The position numbers and the translations under genes were made by a program. Source: Aquatica leii (taxonomy: Eukaryota; Arthropoda; Insecta; Coleoptera; Lampyridae). From it: a stretch of 64,000 bases of DNA. The notes under the pieces are model-generated. The model did not search any database. It saw only the letters and a program-made list of their open reading frames with translations, and was not told the DNA's origin. Positions 35,478 to 45,498 of this stretch are shown one piece after another. Each line of letters starts with the position of its first letter. Position 1 is the first letter of the stretch. The DNA is taken from contig CM069436.1 in assembly GCA_035610365.1 (NCBI GenBank), forward strand, positions 89,901,912-89,965,911, in the 5' to 3' direction.

Positions 35478-35976
35478 ATGAGTGAATTTATGCAGTCTCA
35501 GAACTCAGAATTTCTTCAAGAAAAACAAAAAAAGTGCTGGATGTCAACGTTAGGTGCAAATGAAGAAAATACTCAAAACGTAAGTTACTTTTCAAAAAAT
35601 ATTTTTTTTGTTTAACACGCAAGCATTTTTAGATAAGCTTAGACGTGCCGGAGTTATCAGTACTGCTACAAATCACGAGATATAAATTTGAATCTTTTGA
35701 AAACATTGACAAAATTGAAAACCAAAATATGTTATCAACAATTGAATTAAAATGTAACGTTTCAGGAACGATTAGCAAGTTTTCTAAATCATTATCGGCG
35801 TGTAAATGCCCGACCGAAGAAGATATAGATAATCAGGTACGAGCTTTTTATAAACTTCAATTAAATAACAGTCTTTATTTCAGAATTCGTCGACAAATTC
35901 GCTTGTTCCAATATCAAAAAGAAAAATAGAACTGATTAGTTACTTATTGGCAAAAATTTTTAATATTAGTTATTGA
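35478..35976 (+). CDS. Small three-exon gene, 133 residues, unknown function
   Basis: Proposed exons are 35478-35579, 35633-35836 and 35884-35976, with introns of 53 and 47 bp. Both introns start GTAAGT or GTACGA, end TTTTTAG or TTTCAG, and fall in phase 0, so the reading stays open from ATG to TGA. Exon 1 encodes MSEFMQSQNSEFLQEKQKKC (34 residues in all). Exon 2 (68 residues) contains VPELSVLLQITRYKF, STIELKCNVSG and SACKCPTEEDIDNQ. Exon 3 (31 residues) starts NSSTNSLVPISKRK. The protein is polar, with four or five Cys, no signal peptide and no domain I recognise. Its last 33 bases overlap, tail to tail, the coding end of the minus-strand gene at 35944. Such short introns are common in insects. 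I cannot exclude chance frames joined by fortuitous splice sites. Confidence 0.55.
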
Positions 35977-36459
35977 CCTAGTTGCGATATTTAAACCAAT
36001 AGAAGATTTAATTTTTGTAGTAGTGCGAATTTTAGATTTAAATAGAATTTTTTTAGTTCTTGCGGAATCAGATCCTGTGGATTTTCTAGGCGTATTTGTA
36101 TCTTTTAAAGGAAGAACGGGTTTAATGTCCGACAGTCTTTTTTTGGGTTTATTTTTTGCCGCCGATTCGAATTTGTTCAGTTTTTCTTCTACTAATTTTT
36201 TTCTTTCTCGGAGGTCTTTTATATGTTCAGATGTGTCGGCGCCTAAACTAATTTGGCTTAAAGTTTGCAATATGTTGGCTACAGGAGACGAAGTATGTAG
36301 TGGATCTCCAACTTCCCAAGATTGCGTTCGTTGCAAGACCTTATCAATTGGAGTAGACGTATCTTTTAATGTGTCTAATGATCGGTAACGCGTAAGAAGC
36401 GTATTTTGCGATAAATTGTCTGTTAGTGTTTTCTCAATTGTGTCTTTCTCATTAATATA
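35944..36459 (-). CDS. 3'-terminal exon of an unknown Ser/Thr/Lys-rich protein
   Basis: An open frame of about 171 codons runs from the upstream stop (36460-36462) to TAA at 35946-35944. It has no Met codon, so it must be the last exon of a spliced gene; an acceptor could be the AG at 36449-36448. Landmarks: TLLTRYRSLDTLKDTSTPID, TQSWEVGDPLHTSSPVANIL, LRERKKLVEEKLNKFES (probable short coiled coil), KPKKRLSDIKPVLPLKDTNT and a basic tail. Composition is that of a disordered or helical host protein and unlike a transposon. A minus-strand AATAAA at 35879-35874, 65 bp past the stop, supports it as a real 3' end. Upstream exons were not identified. Confidence 0.6.
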   Translation of the reverse strand, partial: YINEKDTIEKTLTDNLSQNTLLTRYRSLDTLKDTSTPIDKVLQRTQSWEVGDPLHTSSPVANILQTLSQISLGADTSEHIKDLRERKKLVEEKLNKFESAAKNKPKKRLSDIKPVLPLKDTNTPRKSTGSDSARTKKILFKSKIRTTTKIKSSIGLNIATRSITNIKNFCQ

Positions 36460-36462
36460 TTA

Positions 36463-37640
36463 ATGATGATTATTGGTTTAAATACCGCAATTAGGTCAAT
36501 AATAAATAAGCCGGGAACTCCAGGAATTGCAAGATATACAAAGAAGAATGATGTTTATTGTTTTATAATTCTTATAATATTTATAATCGATTAAATATAT
36601 ATATTTTTTATAGTTCTATTTTTATTAAACAAATATGTGTTTTTAGAAAGTGAGGAAACCAATTTTTTTTTCTAACAGTTCTTTAATAAACTTTGTATAT
36701 GATCTGCGTTTTAAAGAGACTAGAAAATATCAACAGGTTTTTTTGGTCCTACGAAGAAGGTGGAATTAAGTAAAAGCAAATTAAAAAAGATAAAACAAAT
36801 TTGGAAAATTTTGAAAGCAGTGGAAGGATTTGTCCTATCGTCGTTATCACATATCGCCATTCGAGGTCGCATACATCGAAGTTGTTGAAGCGCTTGCATC
36901 GATGATAACTAAAGAAAACCAGATCAAGGTTGTATTTTCCAATTATTTTAAATAAGTATAATTATTAAATTTTTAAGTTTTGTAAATTACAATGGCGCCA
37001 AAAGTGAAGTGATTGAATTAAAAACAAAAAATTTTAAAAGTATCAATCAAATTAGGAAGTTGTAAAAATTATTGGTCATAGCTGTGGGTCAAACTAGTGT
37101 TTCTTGCAGTTCAATTTTTAGTCATAATTGTTTCCCAAAACAAGAACGATTGGTTAAACTATATTTCTCAAGGTTAAATAAATCCAATGAACATCAAATA
37201 AAATCTTTTGGCAGTTTTTCTAAAGTCTTTTGTTTTGTGGTGTGTCGGCAGTAATGAAAACAAACGTTATCTAAAATTTATCTTTATTGCACATGTTTAT
37301 GTGCGTTTACACTGCCGAAAGGTTACGTAAGTTACGTGCCACAATTTTTTGCGAACTGTTTCGGTTTGGCGGATTCGGCTACGTTCTTAGAATTTTATGT
37401 ATTCGGAAAAATTGGACACCAACTTCCTTTGCGCCATCTACGTACTGTGTCCAAAATTACAATAAAAATTGTCGACATATTTGCCATAAGGATGCGTAAC
37501 TATCCTACTATCGCTATCGCTGTCGCTTTCATTGTCTCGGTCGCTATTGTTATCGTTATTGTTACTGTTTTTTTTCCACGGTAAGTAAAACTCATATTTT
37601 GTCATAAAGGTTTATATCTTTCAGGAGAGCCAGCGTGTTT
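36463..37640. other. Intergenic or intronic sequence with an exon-like island
   Basis: 36828-36935 (+) has an open stretch WKDLSYRRYHISPFEVAYIE followed by VVEALASMITKENQIK, preceded by GAAAGCAG; it reads like coding sequence but is short and unassigned. 37498-37570 is a degenerate hexamer repeat. The remainder is AT-rich. Confidence 0.35.
37498..37570 (+). repeat. Degenerate (TCGCTA/TTGCTA)n simple repeat
   Basis: CTATCGCTATCGCTGTCGCT and TCGCTATTGTTATCGTTATT units in tandem with drift. Related in unit to the array at 31505-31591. Confidence 0.75.
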
Positions 37641-37649
37641 AATATGCTT

Positions 37650-38560
37650 CGTCGTTTGTTTAAATTTTCGACGATGTTGTCTTTTATGTTATTTCAGTCT
37701 ATCTGTACGAATGGCTTGTTTCCGATAGTTTTCTTCGAGTAAGGTGAGTATTCGTATGACTCCATTTCAGTTGCCATTTGTGACATGGTGATGAAAGTAG
37801 CTTGATTTAGTAATTTGTTTCCTAGTATTCCTATATAACCAGAAACTCACATAATAGAAACTTTCTCTGTTTTGCTGGTTAAAATAATGTAACTGTTTAG
37901 TTCTTATCGAAATAGAAACATGGCATCAAGCAAATCATTGATTATATACTTACTTACTACATACTACCTTTCGTACTACTATAAAATGTAATAATAGATG
38001 GTGGATAGATCTATTTTACTGGCATTCTGCATCGTTGACAAAAAAAGTAGCAGTTTCCCTTGTTTGGAACGTACGACACCAATGTTTCTTCTTTTGTAAA
38101 ACAAATCTAAATATGCTACTGTATTTTTCTCTATTTTTTGTAGATATGAGGTCCAAAACAATTAATTTTTTTTCTTATTGTCACGACTATTGCAATCTTA
38201 TGGTTATGTAGATAATTTGCCAGTGGGAATGATAGGAATCAGTTATCGATCATAAGGTTCCTCCCAGAACCCATTACGGGTCTCACTAGACGTTTGACAA
38301 CTTCTGATGCACTGTTGACAACCTGATCATTCGGTTAAGTTCCGACGTATGTTTTTAAATTCAATGTATAATCGATTTGTGTCTATCATTGAGAATATTT
38401 TAATTTTGTACGTTGCGGGTTTGTTTTTGATATACTGACGAAAAACACATCTTTCGCGAAATTATTCTAACATTTGGTCGTCTATTTTTATGCATTCTCC
38501 CATTGCATAAAATTGCTGACAGCGTGAAATCAAACAGCTCTGATTGGAGAAAACTTATCT
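37650..38560 (-). pseudogene. Third piggyBac transposase fossil
   Basis: Minus-strand blocks in family order: GECIKIDDQMLE (about 38490, first catalytic Asp), FRERCVFRQYIKNKPATYKI and KIFSMIDTNRLY (about 38455-38370), ASEVVKRLVRPVMGSGRNLM with IDN (about 38310-38245, second Asp), KGKLLLFLSTM-like sequence (about 38050), a weak TKG block (about 37985), and a C-terminal stretch to about 37690. The FRGR-FRQY-KPAKYGIK pattern is diagnostic of piggyBac. Several stops and frame changes. It differs in sequence from the copies at 3.3-6.05 kb and 18.1-19.5 kb. Confidence 0.78.
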
Positions 38561-39694
38561 ACTTTTCTTTTTTTGATACGAGTAATGACGTTATTAAATT
38601 GCAGACAGCGTAACAGCAGAAAGAGCTTCAGTGACATAACGTTCCTGAAAACTCAACACCAGCACAATCATCAACGATGGCAATGACATGGGAAGATTTC
38701 AATACACTTGCCAGATCCAACAAACCTATCAAGGCATTTATTCCTCTTGCGTCTGTTTTCTTAGCATCTTTCTCTCTGTTGGTACACCAAACAATTTTAT
38801 CTATCACATTTTAAAGGAAAAAAAGCTAAAAGGTCTCTGACTCAGTAATCCCATGTCTTGCGACATTACTTACGCTTGAGGTAAAATTTATATTATTTTA
38901 AAATTTAGTTATCTATCTATTATATCTATTTATTTCACGGCTCTGTTTAGTTCACGCTTTAACCATTTTGTTACATTGTCTTTTCCTAAAAAGAGTTTAA
39001 TCGGTCTAATAAAGGAATATTAGATTCTTCAGGAGAATCTTCGAATAAACTGTATGTCTGCAAATCGTTTCCTAGGTTAGCCGATTGTTTTGTGTCAGTT
39101 GAATGAGAACTTTTTTTGAGTATATCATCTTATTGATTAAACTTTTGTTTGTAGAGTTTCTGAGGCCGTTCCATCTGATTCCGATACGCACAATTCATTT
39201 TAAATCTATAGATTTATGTTACAATACAACGAAAGTTATATGGAAATACAAAGCTACGCTAACGGTCGCTAGTCGGTCGAAATAACAGATTGCGCACGCA
39301 ACCTCACTAGTGTGGTAATTAGTGAGACGTAACGAAGCGTCACATGATTTTAGTATAAATTAACTTTAGTTTTAATTATAGTTTTAGTATCAGTTCGCTG
39401 ATGATGACAGCATAGCTGTCGAAACACGTATACGACACGTATTTAATGAGTTATTGTGAAACAAAAATACGTTTTTGGTTTAGACGGCGATTTATATACT
39501 TTTCTTCGTTCCGATTGTATGATTGTTGGGCAAAAGATAGTTGGGCGTTTCGAAGCGGTAGAGGAGTGTCCGCAACCGAGAGTTTAAAGCTCACGCGTAA
39601 TTGAAACAAATTTAAGATATTTTATTAAGAGATCAGGTTCGTTAGTGTACACGATGCAGTTTGGCGAGTAGTTTTCTGTTATGTAAAATACTTT
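38561..39694. other. No gene recognised; carries a Penelope-like hairpin
   Basis: 38561-39100 may hold the missing N-terminal part of the piggyBac fossil but is too decayed. 39290-39520 resembles a Penelope-like terminal repeat and includes the hairpin at 39398-39426. Confidence 0.4.
39398..39426 (+). repeat. Hammerhead-like CTGATGA-hairpin-GAAAC motif
   Basis: CTGATGAT, then perfect 6-bp stem GACAGC/GCTGTC with triloop ATA, then GAAAC. This is the conserved core and stem II of a hammerhead ribozyme apart from one extra U before the stem. Penelope-like elements are known to carry such motifs. Flanking stems are not convincing, so self-cleavage is unproven. Confidence 0.55.
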
Positions 39695-39898
39695 TTAATT
39701 TGCCTCAAGTCCATGGCGGTATTTCGGTAAATCATTCCACCAATATCTCAGGTAACAAGTACCGATTGCGTACAGATTCTCTTTTCCGAGAAGGAAAGCA
39801 TTGTTTGAATGATCGAGGAAAGGTTTTGTGCGAATGAAATTTTTAGTTAGTTGCTTTGTTCGTTTTATAGTCAAAGTTTTGTTGTATACATTTTGCAA
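39695..39898 (-). pseudogene. Short piggyBac-like fragment
   Basis: A 67-codon frame reads FLDHSNNAFLLGKENLYAIG followed by TCYLRYWWNDLPKY. This fits the piggyBac block around the second catalytic Asp (DN-FTS--LL-----Y--GT-R-NR--LP). It may be a separate lineage or an outlying piece of the 37.7-38.6 kb fossil. Confidence 0.45.
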
Positions 39899-39976
39899 TG
39901 ATGACGTAACAAAATCGTCTAGACAGTATTTAAGTACTTTATTATTGTAACGTTTTTGTTACTGTTATTATTTGAT

Positions 39977-39977
<1 letters not shown>

Positions 39978-40012
<35 letters not shown>
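39978..40012 (+). repeat. (AAT)n microsatellite
   Basis: About 11 uninterrupted TAA units, followed by a second copy of the adjacent LTR start. Confidence 0.95.
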
Positions 40013-40019
40013 TTTATTA

Positions 40020-40477
40020 TTGTAACGTTTTTGTTACTGTTATTATTTGATTTTAAATTATCTGTATTATTTTAACTAAATGTTGCGTGTAAACTTTCCT
40101 TTATTTTTATTTTGTGGAGTCGCTACTTTTTAGGGCGAGGTCGGCCTTAAAATTCATTTGTGGGACTTAATTTTGAAGCTATGTAGCTTTTATCTTACTT
40201 ATATCTACAATATCTTTATTTAAAAAGTCTGTGTTAATAATATAGGTATGTCTTCAATTTCTATTTTGTTACTTTTATCTAATTCCTCGTTTTTATTTGT
40301 TTTAGGTTTTTTTTATGTACCGATTTTATCTTTAATGGAATTATCACTGCTTTTATAAATTGAGTGGATTTGGTGTATGAATAACACAGTAAATGCCAAT
40401 GATCCAAATTGATTTTCTTGAAGAAAATCTTGGTCATCGATTCTTGATGGGAAATTTCCCAAGGCTATCTGCCAATA
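40020..40477 (+). repeat. 5' LTR of the gypsy fossil
   Basis: Starts TGTAACG. Contains AG|GTATGT (about 40246) and a TTTGTTTTAG acceptor-like site 65-70 bp on. Ends near GGCTATCTGCCAATA. Confidence 0.75.
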
Positions 40478-43400
40478 TTATTTATATATTGATTTTCGTT
40501 ATCTCGTATCGTATTTTTATCTAAAATGTCTCTTATCTATGCCTTACTTTCTGAAGAAATTAGTTATGACATTTCTATCGGAGGACAAACCCCTTTGTCT
40601 ATTCAGGATTAACGTCGTAGACAGCTGTGTTCCATTCTGCATCGCGAATCTAGTGACGAATCTAAGGTTCTAGTGTCTACCTATGCTTTTGAGCAAGATG
40701 TCTCCAAAGTATCTAACTCTTTGAAAGATTTAACTTCGAAAATTTATGGTCTTTCTGATTTTTCTTCTGGAAGTCCTGAAGTTAAACGTTTGCAGTACCG
40801 ATTATCTTATGTTAACGACAGAATTTCTCGATCTATTGACGAAAATGATGAAAGAAAAAATATCGTTGCTAAATTAAATGAATCTTTGGAAAGCGAATTT
40901 CTTTTGCGTTTGGATATTGTCTCCGACATTGAGTCACAGTCACAAAATACCTCGATTAAAGAAACTACCGTATCTCATTCGTATAGTATGCCTGTTTGTA
41001 AACGGAATTTGAAGTTTTCTGGTTCTTCAAGTAAAAGTAACTTAATCTAATTTTTAGAAAAAGTTCATGAATTACGTTTAACTCGTAATATTTCTTTCCA
41101 AAAATGATTCGACTTTGCCGTTGATCTTTTTGAAGAACAAGCTCTTATCTGATATCGTTCTGTTCGACATACGGTAAATAACTGGCACGATTTGGAAAAA
41201 CTTTTGAAAGAAACTTTTCTTCCATTTTCTTATGATGATGACGTTTTATCTGAAATTAAGCAGCGTACTCAAGAAGAAAACGAGAGTGTTGCTATCTTCA
41301 TTGCTATAATGCAAGGTATGTTTAATAGATTGTCTACACTCCCCTCGGTGAAGATCAACTTCGTATTGTAAAAAAAAATTGTACCCTTTCTTTATCTCAT
41401 AAGTGGTCTTACAGGATACTCCAACGTTTCTTATTCTCTTAGATATTTGTCGTAAGTTGGAAAATAGTTGCCAACAAATTAAAAAATATCATCCGCCACC
41501 TTCAAGGAAAGTGAATGTTCTTTTACCTCCTGACTTTGCCTACACTGATGCTGTCAATATGAACGACTTAACTCCGAAATTATCTTTGTCTATGGTTACA
41601 TGTTGGAATTGTCAAAATAATGAACATATCTATTCTGACTGAAAATTACCTATGCAATTTTTTTGTTATAGATGTGGAACTCCTAACATAGTTAAGTCAA
41701 AGTGTTCTTCTTGTTCTTCTAATACATAATGTGATTTCTAGAATTCCTGCTGGTCAACCAACTGTTTATCTTCCCAGTGTGTCTCGAAAGTCCAAGTCAT
41801 CTCAACAAAAATATTTTCCGTACCATCCGAAAGAAAGAGTAAAGTCTAAAACCTATTTTTCTAAAAATGAATGGTCTGTTTGGTTAAAAATCCATTTCTA
41901 AGTTTTCTCTCTCCTTTCTTTGTCTCTATGCCGAATGATAATTGTCCCTACATTAAGTTTTTCTTGAATAATCTAGAACATATAGCTCTTTTAGACACAG
42001 GTGCTAATATCTCTGTTTTAGGTAAAGATGCTTTAGATGTCGTCTCTTCTTTCTCTACAGTTTTTAACGATCCCTCTATTCTAATATCTACTGCCGATAG
42101 AAAACCTCAAACCGTATCTCAAGTTATTGAAATTCCTATTAGTATTAATAATGTCACCAAGCATGTGAAATTTTATGTCGTGTCTACTATTTCTACTAGT
42201 TTTATTTTTGGAATGGATTTCTGTCATCTGTTTAATATATCTATGGATTTTCTTTCTTCGTTTTCTATACCTAAAGAAATTTCTGTTTTTAGTGTAAATA
42301 AAGTTAAGGGTCTCTCTGATTAAGTTCCTGAATATATCAGTAAACTTGAAGATATTGTTAAGAAATTTGAGTCGTTATCTCCTGATACTTTTTTACCTGA
42401 AACGCATTTATCTTTTTTTTTACTATATCAATACTGGTAATACTAGGCCAATTAAGCAACGTCAATATCCTTTCTCTCCTGCCTTACAAACTCATCTTAA
42501 TAGTGAAATAGATCGTTTTCTAGAACAAGGTGTTATCGAAAAATCTAATAGTCTTTGGAGCTCTCCTGTTTTACTTGTAAAGAAAAAGAATGACTCTTAT
42601 CGTATGTGCTTTGATGGTCGTAAGTTAAATAAAGTAACTGTTCGTAATTCCTATCCGTTGCCTAGGATTGACTCTATGTTAAATAAACTTGGTAAAAGTC
42701 CTTTTTAATTCAAACGAATGCTTTTTGGCTTATGCAATAGTGCTCAATCAATCCAGAGACTTATGGATGTAGTACTTAGTCCAGAACTTGAACCTTATGT
42801 TTTCGTCTATCTTGATAATATAATTATCGCGACTCCTACCTTTGAGAAACATTTAGAGGTTTTTAATTTGGTGTTCTTAAAGCTTAAAGAAGCTAATTTA
42901 TCTGTAAATTTTGAAAAATGTAGATTTATGCGTGATTTCCTTGTTTTTCTAGGTTTTGTAGTTGCTAAAGATGGTTTGCGTACCGATCCTAAAAAGGTTC
43001 AGTCAGTTTTAAAAGCTCCCGTTCGTAGAGTAATGGGTTTGTTACAATATTATCGTCGTTTTATTAAAGATTTCTCTACTATCAGTGCCCCTATTAATGC
43101 TCTTTTGCATGGTAACCCCAAAGGACAATCTATGGTTTGGACTTCTGAAGCCGACCAAGCTTTTACTACTTTAAAGAAATTATTAACTTTTGCTTCTCTC
43201 TTATCTAGTCCCGATTTTTCTAAGCCTTTTTTCATTCAAACTGATGACTCTGATTTGAAAGCTTATAATGGCGAAGATCCTATAGATAATAAGTAGTGAT
43301 TTTAACATTTCCATTTTCTTCTTCGTCTTGATCTTATTGTGCCTAGGTGTCGGTAGTTTTGTTGGGATAGTTGTTTGTGGGATAACGTTATTTGCCGATC

Positions 43401-43706
43401 TCGTGACGCGAAGACACGCCCTCTTGCATTTCGTTCAGAATTATTTAGCTGTCGAAGCCAAGTTTTAAGATTTCTCCTTTCTTTTCCCCTACTTTGATTT
43501 TTATAGTTTTAGGCTAGTGATAAGTTAGAGTAAACGATAAATGGTCCATCCTACGGCTAGAGTTACAATTGCGTTAATATCTTGTCTTTGCGTTGTATCT
43601 TGCGTTGTCGTTGCTATTTTACGTTTGGTGTTGTAGGACCACCGTGATGTTTCTTGTACTGCATTTGATAGTACCTATAATTATTTTTTTTGGTCGAACG
43701 GGGTGT

Positions 43707-44003
43707 GTAACGTTTTCGTTACTGTTATTATTTATTGTTTGAAAAGTCTGTGTTAATAATACAGGTATGTCTTCACTTTCTATTTTGTTACGTTTATCTA
43801 ATCCCGCGTTTTTATTTGTTTTAGATTTTTTTTATGTACCGATTTTATCTTTAATGAATTTATTATTACCTTTATAATTTGAGTGAATTTGGTGTATGAA
43901 TAACACAATAAATGCCAATGATCAAAATTGATTTTCTTGAAGAAAATACACCTTGGTCATCGATTCTTGATAGGAAATTTCCTAAGGCTATCCGTCAACA
44001 TTA
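43707..44003 (+). repeat. 3' LTR of the gypsy fossil
   Basis: Starts TGTAACG right after a GAACGGGGTG polypurine-like tract; ends GGCTATCCGTCAACA. Shares the AGGTATGT and TTTGTTTTAG pair with the 5' LTR. Confidence 0.75.
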
Positions 44004-44442
44004 GCTTTGTATTCTGTTGGATGACATCAACGTGAAATTTGATCCATATGTGTGAGTTACATATATCTATCTACATCCTTTTCGTTGATTAAAAACTTTG
44101 CTTCATCAACGAACTTGGTTTTTCTTTTTACTAAATAACTTTACATTTGAACCTAACTTATTAAATACTCAATATTAAAATTCTTGAATTAATATAAAAA
44201 TTAAATTTGCTTACCGCAAATATTTAAATTAACTCAATTCAAAATTGCTTTTCTTACTAGATGTAAAGAAATACCGGTATTCTCTTAGTTTTAAGTTTAA
44301 TTAATTAAAGGATAAAAATTTGTATCCCTAGTTTTAAGTACCTTGACTGAATTTCACCTTATTGTTTTTGTTTTTGAATATAGGGTTATAACTATCTTTT
44401 GAGATTGAATCAATGAATTATTCCTGTGTAACTTTGTATTGC
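44004..44442. other. AT-rich flank
   Basis: No gene or repeat recognised. Confidence 0.4.
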
Positions 44443-44446
44443 AGAT

Positions 44447-45494
44447 TGTTACGTGCATAAATTTAAAAATGCACTACCTTGTATATTGGTTTCATTAAAA
44501 TTACTTTTCTATTTCACGACGCCATCTATCGTTGGTCCGTTCGGATTGAAAAGACGATATACGGGTATTTTGACTTTAACATAGTTCACGATATAACCTA
44601 TGTCTGCGTGAATTAAAAATCGTTTTCGAAAAACATCCACGTGTTAATTAATATCATCTTGTACGGAGGCAATTAATATCTAATACCATCGTGGACGAAA
44701 AGACATATTGTAACAGCATACGATACGTTTCGGTTCTATTACTTTCTTTTAAATGTTTCTTTTACCTGTTGTAGTTTGTGAGTCGCCAGGTAGACACGAT
44801 TATTTTCAGGAAGTTTGATTACAGAAAGCCAGTAGGAAAACGTTTTCTGAAGGTACACCTGAATCTTGGTAAGTCAATTTTTAATTTTAATTATTTGCTG
44901 TCGCTACGCTGCTACTCATGAACAATCATATTTACTAATCGTGTCGAAACGTCCGAATTGATTTGCTTCTTATTATTACTCAATTAGTTTAAGTGACTTA
45001 CTATCGCATGCTGATTACGTCAACTGTCCATTATTACTATTATTAATGTAATTCACTTACGACGATTGTTTTTATATGTTCTGATGGTTACACTTTTGTT
45101 TTAAGTGTAGCGTAAGTTGCCGATACTTCTGATATTTTAGTACCTGCTTATATTTGTACTCGGACTAAATTTATTCACTGTGATGCTATCAACTTATCTC
45201 GTAATTGTTATTGATTCAAATTTTTATCTATTTATCACTCTAAAGTAATTAAAGTGCAATTGTTGTTAACGATTTAGTTTCTTTCTTCGTTTCCTCCAGC
45301 TTTACGAACCTTAACAATTTTGTACAAGTTTCGAGCCTCCTGTGCTGATCTAGCAGAAGCTATCTTTGCAAAGAAAAAAAGATCTGGCGCCCTTTAAAAT
45401 AAAGTCACTTGAACCTCCCTTTTCTCCGACAGGTATTTTAATCCTACAGTGAGTTGGCCGTGCAGGTTCGTAAATTACTAGAAGCTTGTAGCAA
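44447..45494 (+). repeat. Family A solo LTR, plus orientation (fossil)
   Basis: 1,048 bp from TGTTACGTGC to GCTTGTAGCA, flanked by the perfect 4-bp duplication AGAT (44443-44446, 45495-45498), as left by gypsy-type integration and later LTR recombination. Inside: GGTAAGTC (about 44870), a TTTCCTCCAG acceptor-like site (about 45300) and TCTGGCGCCC (about 45385). Confidence 0.88.
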
Positions 45495-45498
45495 GATA

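Larger units (their letters stand above)
40020..44003 (+). mobile_element. Gypsy-type LTR retrotransposon fossil with both LTRs
   Basis: The 5' LTR is about 40020-40477 and the 3' LTR about 43707-44003; both begin TGTAACGTTTT(T/C)GTTAC. Their shared part is roughly nine-tenths identical by eye, so the insertion is old. Between them, in order: a gag-like region (40673-41050, 41403-41642, with a partial CWNC knuckle), protease (DTGANISVLG, about 41990), reverse transcriptase (SSPVLLVKKKNDSYRMCFDG, about 42560) and the later RT/RNase H boundary region (LFGLCNSAQS, YLDNIII, LGFVV, 42718-43296). Integrase was not recognised. Several breaks; not functional as it stands. Confidence 0.85.

Noticed and set aside
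36023-36388. 121-codon plus-strand frame
   Set aside because: Exact antisense of the minus-strand host exon, whose composition and AATAAA signal are more convincing.
37287-37584. Two overlapping plus-strand frames ending in Ile/Val repeats
   Set aside because: The repetitive tail is translation of the hexamer array; nothing supports the rest.
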